From Chondrilla cf. caribensis (taxonomy: Eukaryota; Porifera; Demospongiae; Chondrillida; Chondrillidae): a DNA stretch of 64,000 bases. Numbering within the stretch: position 1 is the first letter of the stretch; each line of letters begins with the position of its first letter. Position numbers and translations under genes: made by a program. The notes under the pieces are model-generated. The model saw only the letters and a program-made list of their open reading frames with translations, had not been told where the DNA came from and ran no database searches. The stretch spans positions 2,162,971-2,226,970 of the forward strand of contig OZ026569.1 in assembly GCA_964020155.1 (NCBI GenBank), given 5' to 3'. Of the stretch, positions 48,601-64,000 are shown piece by piece.

Positions 48601-49876
48601 TTAATCTATTATCACTTTGTTGCTACAATCATTACACAATTTAATTGAATACATACACACGTGCCGTCCATACATCACATGCATGGATACCTTTTTTGTT
48701 GCTTCTCTAAATGTAGCCTGTTCCTAGATAATTCTAGCTCATTTTTGAGCTACATGAAACAAAAATACACACCGATTGACTGGAGTATAGCAAAATAAAG
48801 ACAAAAAGGACTACACACATGCGCTCATACGTAAATCATACAAAAGCCGTACACAACAAATGTACAAACATGTACATACATACGTATGGTACATAACATG
48901 ATACGTTGTACACTTGTGGGAATATCGATACATTACAAATGTCTGGTAATAAGTAAAAGCCCATGAAGAAAACGGTGTGAATGAATTGACATTGGAACCA
49001 TGCTCTCTTATACATAAGTATGTAAGTACGTAAGTACCTGTGAGAGTTCACTGCTCTGCTGTTTGGAATACTGATGGTAGTTTCTCAACAACTGTTGATT
49101 GGAGTGTATGGTCCTGTTTGCTTCATGTAGGTCATCTGTCAGCCTTTGCAATCTGTTACTGTCTCTCCTGTAATAAATAGGAATTTAGGAGATTTTATGA
49201 AAAGTACTACCTGTGATGTGGTAACCAGTTTTTCTACTTTTACTTCAATGTTGGGTCTGCCTATTAATACATCTTATGGAACTATTGCATGAATGACTGT
49301 ATGAGGATGAGAATGAGGTACAACACAGCAATCCCCGCATGGAACGAGTAAGTTACACAAAATAGTATCCATGTTCAAATACAAGCGAATGATTATGATT
49401 CGCGGATGTTGAAATCGCAGAAACAAGGCTTTTGTGACTACTGTCCTGTTGAAAACACTCGATGCATACAAAAACACGTTGAACTGTGAATACCAACAAC
49501 GAAGACGAGTGATGAAGCACAATAATCACATCAAACGATACTGAGTGAACGCGTACGTGTCACATTAACATGAATATGAAAATAACCCTTCACGACTATA
49601 GTTGGTGTAATACACAGTATGTAGGTCCCATCTTTCGTTGTTTGGCTACTCTTTTGTTTTTTAGACGACGGTTGTCGTTCGGTTTCAATTTAAGACTAAA
49701 GAGAATCAGTCAGGGATACATAATATTGTGATGAATGATCCTCACTTGTGAGATTCGTCATAAAGTGACACGTTTCTTCTAGACCTCTGTGTAGGTCGCA
49801 CTCCATGTATACGTCTGTCATATCCGTCAGAAGTGAGAGAAGATAGGGAGTCAGAAGGAGATAGGTCAACATTCAT
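40690..49876 (-). CDS. Coiled-coil protein, 840 aa, 23 exons, function unknown
   Basis: Exons 5' to 3': 49746-49876, 49038-49167, 48691-48749, 48326-48439, 47982-48102, 47753-47800, 47543-47607, 47233-47398, 46868-47137, 46585-46784, 46387-46456, 46213-46302, 45792-45839, 45463-45534, 44546-44722, 44386-44460, 44186-44272, 43823-43894, 43673-43759, 42796-42960, 41439-41564, 41146-41214, 40690-40770. All phases agree and the sum is 2523 nt. The N-terminus MNVDLSPSDSLSSLTSDGYD is serine-rich and not coiled. Almost everything after is Glu/Gln/Lys/Leu-rich heptad sequence (for example LAALKQELIQSEAERMHLSQ), ending VDKLKLKLSAPSSLMPQ. There is no signal peptide or membrane segment. A scaffold or centrosome/cilium-type role is plausible by composition only; I do not recognise the family. 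The start codon is inferred from position. A LINE fragment lies antisense in intron 20. Confidence 0.85.
40829..40910. repeat. (TG)n microsatellite
   Basis: An uninterrupted TG run of about 80 bp in the last intron of the coiled-coil gene (CA on the transcribed strand). Confidence 0.97.
41690..42745 (+). mobile_element. 5'-truncated LINE retrotransposon, C-terminal ORF2 fragment
   Basis: An open frame to 42632 encodes the region after the reverse transcriptase fingers and palm: VLLYGAEAWGLLKRMDSLEQ, then PLMWEARLRCVVFWFKIL, then the CCHC-like CRECSSGDIEDLNHWLLHC. This order is typical of the C-terminal part of non-LTR (LINE) polymerases. The catalytic domain is missing at the 5' side, as expected for a truncated insertion. 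A tail rich in TAA and ATCTGTTT follows (42727-42757). It lies in an intron of the coiled-coil gene in antisense orientation. The long intact frame suggests a fairly recent insertion. Confidence 0.85.
45583..45652. repeat. (CA)n microsatellite
   Basis: An uninterrupted CA run of about 70 bp in an intron of the coiled-coil gene. Confidence 0.97.
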
Positions 49877-50024
49877 TTTCTCACTACAAACAATTCGGTT
49901 TATGGTCAGTCCCGCCACATAATCGAAAGTCACGTGTTTTATATAATGATATTCATAGAAGATGTAAGCACTCCGAATATAGACGTACACAAGGGGCTTG
50001 GATCTTTCCTAAATTGCTTCAGCG
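49877..50024. promoter_or_regulatory. Candidate bidirectional promoter
   Basis: The start codons of the coiled-coil gene (minus, 49876) and the ALK-like receptor gene (plus, 50025) are 148 bp apart and divergent, so both promoters and 5' UTRs must fit here or overlap the coding ends. No TATA box is obvious. If an upstream non-coding first exon exists for either gene, this inference weakens. Confidence 0.6.
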
Positions 50025-60403
<10,379 letters not shown>

Positions 60404-61407
60404 ACAAATTGAATCAAATACATTGACATTATCTGTGTTTGTTTATACATATATTACATTGTTGCTATGTATTAAACTATAACAATACTATAATAATATA
60501 ATTGAAAAATATACTGTATAATTATGGCAATATTATTATATACACAGAATATTGTTGATACATGTTAAATTTGCTTTAAATTTAAACTACAGTGTATGTA
60601 AAATAATTATGGAATTATATTATATTATGCAATGCACTTCATAATAATATTATAACCTAGCTAATTTGTATATAATATTATACTTTAAGTTATCCACAAA
60701 TATACACATGATTAACTTGAACAAATATTCTAGCTACATATAATATATAATATATTATAATAATAACAACAACAACAATAATAATAATAATTCATAATAA
60801 CAATTATAATATTTAACAATAATATAGCCCCCCTGATAGCAGTGATGGCGGATCTGAGTAAAGAGAATCCTAGGTGGCAACGTAGCCAAGCCATTGTTAG
60901 GTTGTATGGCTGTTGGTGCTTTGTTGCAAGCAACGAGGCAAGTCTTTAATAATATTATACTAAATTTGTTACATTATTTTGTATATTTTGTGGTATAAAA
61001 ATTGTATATAATTATCATAATTGCCTGTATATGGAGAAAATTATATTATTAATATTTGAAGTATATATATATATATATTATACAATTCACAATGTCAATA
61101 TGTCTTGTAACAAGTTTGTTGTATATATTAATTTTATATTGTATTATTATTATTATCACAGATGTAGAAAGTATAATGAATTATGATTCTACATGTATTG
61201 TTTGACAAATGTACTTTTATTATTGCATAACAATACTACAATTTAACCATGCACAAACTCATTTATTATAGCTACATAATAACTGCTATAAACTATTGGC
61301 ATAAAGTTGCACCAGATAAGTAATCTAATATTACTAATTAGAGTTTGTATAGCTGCAAATTTTAACTGTGTTCAATTTTAGTTTGGCTTAATTCACACTG
61401 CATGAGA
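60404..61407. other. AT-rich intergenic region between convergent genes
   Basis: Very AT-rich, with TAA/ATA runs and a (TA)n tract near 61060. ATTAAA near 60471 could be the polyadenylation signal of the ALK-like gene. A GC-richer patch at 60830-60945 shows no exon I can support. Confidence 0.55.
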
Positions 61408-63112
61408 TTAGTCCATGGGTACCAGTAGTACTTTACCAGGACTCAGCACTGGTCCATCTTGACACTTCAGGACTACAGGAGACAAGTACTTCAAAATTGT
61501 CAAATTGAAGTTTGATGAGCTGGGGCATCTTCGATGTCTTGTGTGCAAGGCAGCATGAAATAAGTCCCATTCACATGAAATGTGCGGTGGCATTCTAGCC
61601 TTTACCAATATCCAGCAAAGGGGAATTATTTTCTCCACAAATTCTTTCACCAGAGTAACTGCAGTAGGGTCATCTTGGGGACACAAATCTGGAAGTATTT
61701 TCTCCCAATCCTGTGTAGAGAATCAGAATCCAGTATAAATCCATGATAATCATGACGCAAAGGCAGAAAATTAACTGGGCAAACTTACTTACCACTAGCT
61801 ATGGTAAATTACACTAAGGTTCCTTTTTCTACTAGGTGCTTCTATACACACTTTTTGTACATATTATGCCTTTAGCTATTATGTATGTACATGCATATCT
61901 GTCATTTATAATGTGCATGTATATTACACACATGAACACACACACACGCATACACACACACACACACAAACAAACACGCACACACACACACACACACACA
62001 CGCATACACATACAAACACACACACAAAAAAACGAACACAAACACAAACATGCACACAAACACAGATAAACACACACACTCACACACACACATACACATA
62101 CAAACACACGCACAAAACACAAACACAAACACAAACACAAACACAAACACGCACACGAACACAAATAAATACACACTCATACACACACACACGCACACAC
62201 ACACACACACACATACCACACTTCATCTACTGCATAGTTCAAGCTAAAGTAGGCCACTTAGAGGTGTCTTGGACTTGCATAGATAATTATATTATAGGCA
62301 TGGTTATATCAGAACATGACCTTTTCTGATAATTTTCACCCTGTATTTGCTATATTCGAATATCGCTACATATATTGCTATAACTACCACTGTAATAGAA
62401 GGTGTGTACAAGGTGTGTGTAAAACACTTATATGACACACTTTGAGTAATGAAGGGGGTGTAATAGCTAAAAAGATATTGAACATATTTGAGAGAGGACT
62501 TTGTAGACAACACCTTTTAATCAATCAGCACTGTTCTCTTTGAAAATTTTGTATGTTCAATAGCATTATGATGCCATAAAGGTTCGTACACAGTAATTGA
62601 GTTGGCAATTCACCGGTAAGGACAAAAAGATTGTTGTGATGTTGAATGTTGAAATTAATGCAATAAAAAATGCTACCAAAATGTTGAACCTAATGTAATG
62701 TTTCTCATTGATTGTCAGTTTAGTGTGCAAAAGGTACATAATAAGAACAAACCATCTCCATTGTATAGTGTACACAGAATAGAAAGTTATTTTCTGGTAC
62801 TGTAAAAGTGAATGATCACTATGATGAAATTCATGTCAGTGATTAAACTAAATGCTTGATATGTACCTAATCAAGATCTCGTCTCAAATTTTAAGCCAGA
62901 CTATATATGTAAAACCTGAGAATGCTTGAGTATGCATATTAAAGTATGTATATTAAGTAGCTCACCCTATTTTGAAATGGTATGATTTCTTTTCTGCCAC
63001 CAAGCTTCTGAAAGAGATCAAGAATGATGTGGATAGCTGCATTGTTCTTGGGTTGTAGTGATGAAAAATCACTCCTACACTCAAACTTCTTTGTCATTTC
63101 CTGTTTACAGCC
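61408..63112 (-). CDS. Unrecognised gene, two C-terminal exons
   Basis: Exons 62966-63112 and 61408-61710 (TAA) join in phase 0 and give about 149 residues. The first contains KKFECRSDFSSLQPKNNAAI and HIILDLFQKLGGRKEIIPF; the second DWEKILPDLCPQDDPTAVTL and CEWDLFHAALHTRHRRCPSS, ending GPVLSPGKVLLVPMD. The acceptor at 63113 (CCCACAG) and the donor at 62965 (GTGAGC) look normal. I do not recognise the family: there is no membrane segment and no known catalytic motif. Upstream exons were not found in 63113-64000, so the gene is partial here. It is convergent with the ALK-like gene. Confidence 0.55.
61927..62215. repeat. Compound CA/AAACAC repeat
   Basis: CA-rich array with AAACAC hexamer sections, in the intron between the two exons of the unrecognised gene. 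Confidence 0.93.
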
Positions 63113-64000
63113 CTGTGGGAAGCTCTTCAAGGAGACATAGAGGTGTAAGAAATTTGCAATCAATAGAATCATGCTCCTACTGCACAGTATGGTGCATGGA
63201 AAAGGGTACAGCAACCCAGTTATCAGAAGATATTAAATGATTGCTTTCGTGCACCTTGGTCAGTGACCAAACGGTTAAATTAAATATTAATTGAGTGCCT
63301 GAAGAAGCCCGTGAAGGGTGAAATGTTGCACGAATGATTAATTTTTGAAAAGAATTGTTTGAATATCGCTATAGATGTGTTAAACAATAGTCCTACAACT
63401 ATAAAGAAATACAACCAACATGTCTAACAACTTTCACAAGTTCATCATTAATGATCCATTCAATATACTGTCTAGGGCAATATGGTAACATAGAGTTAGG
63501 TGTTTGGGTTTACATAGTTGCCAACTGTCCTGAATCATCTGGGACAGTCACGGATTTTTCCAGTGGCAACATGTCCCTCACGGATTGGTGAAAATCACTG
63601 AAATGTCCCGGATTTAACAACAGTAAACCGAGTAAACAAAATCCAATTATCTTCATTCAAAATGTCCTTAAAAGTGTCATCACAATTGATAAAAAGTGCT
63701 TCAATTCCATCTAGCTGCTTTATCGTCATTCGTTATTCTCCAGTATAATGAATATTTAGCGGCCTGTTCAACTTACTTTCAGTTGTGTTTGGATCTCTCA
63801 TTGACAATTTTGAAGCTCATGGAAAGATTTTCGTGGGTTTTTGTCGTTAATTCATAAATCTAACGATGTAAAACTCACAATTACTTTCCTATGAAGCATA
63901 ACATCAAATTATCCCTCAAAAATTGGCCTTTAGTTTCATCCATCATTTGACAGCCATTTGCAATATGACGTCATAAAATTAATATAGTGCTAATGTTACT
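63113..64000. other. No supported gene; dispersed-repeat-like sequence
   Basis: I see no exon I can support. The stretch at 63298-63345 (GTGCCTGAAGAAGCCC, GGGTGAAATGTTGCAC) is a short self-complementary motif. The stretch at 63520-63615 repeats GGGACAGTCACGGATT and TGTCCCTCACGGATT words, suggesting a decayed repeat. Confidence 0.4.

Noticed and set aside
49274..49522. 82-aa minus-strand open frame (MCFITRLRCWYSQF...)
   Set aside because: It lies in intron 1 of the coiled-coil gene, has no recognisable domain and no support from splicing phase.

Overview
This is a eukaryotic, animal-type genomic window. It is AT-rich and intron-dense, with GT..AG introns, and is loaded with TG/CA, GTAC and minisatellite repeats and DNA-transposon remnants. 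The gene content is an integrin beta tail, fibronectin-type receptor tyrosine kinases (RTKs) in tandem, and an ALK-like RTK with a glycine-rich ectodomain. A demosponge or a similar early-branching metazoan with expanded RTK families fits best, but the species is inferred, not proven. There are no rRNA or tRNA genes, CRISPR arrays or bacterial operons. All exon models below are hand-built from splice sites and reading phase, without transcript data.

Layout, left to right. (1) 547-1304, plus strand: the last four exons of an integrin beta subunit (tail domain, membrane segment, cytoplasmic tail with NPIY and NPAY). (2) 1900-40453, minus strand: three tandem copies (A 1900-14373, B 16525-28237, C 30389-40453) of one RTK gene. 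Each has a signal peptide, a cysteine-bearing N-terminus, FN3-like domains, a membrane segment and a complete tyrosine kinase. Between A and B, and between B and C, lies the same gene fragment (14585-16136 and 28449-30000), interrupted by an element carrying telomere-like repeats. Copy B is a hybrid: its kinase half matches C and its receptor half matches A, with the switch in an intron near 19.7 kb. A and B share two hAT insertions, one of which holds a piggyBac-like element. In A that element holds a further MITE. C has clean empty sites. (3) 40690-49876, minus strand: a 23-exon, 840-aa coiled-coil protein of unknown identity, with a truncated antisense LINE in one intron. (4) 50025-60403, plus strand, divergent from (3) with only about 150 bp between start codons: a complete 15-exon, 987-aa ALK/LTK-like RTK (glycine-rich domain, EGF-like module, membrane segment, NPEY juxtamembrane motif, kinase of insulin-receptor type). 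(5) 61408-63112, minus strand: the two last exons of an unrecognised gene that continues out of what I can resolve.

Functional reading: the window is a cell-surface adhesion and signalling neighbourhood. The FN3 RTK array is evolving by unequal crossing-over and transposon traffic. The ALK-like gene is single-copy here and has a fully consistent reading frame from ATG to stop.
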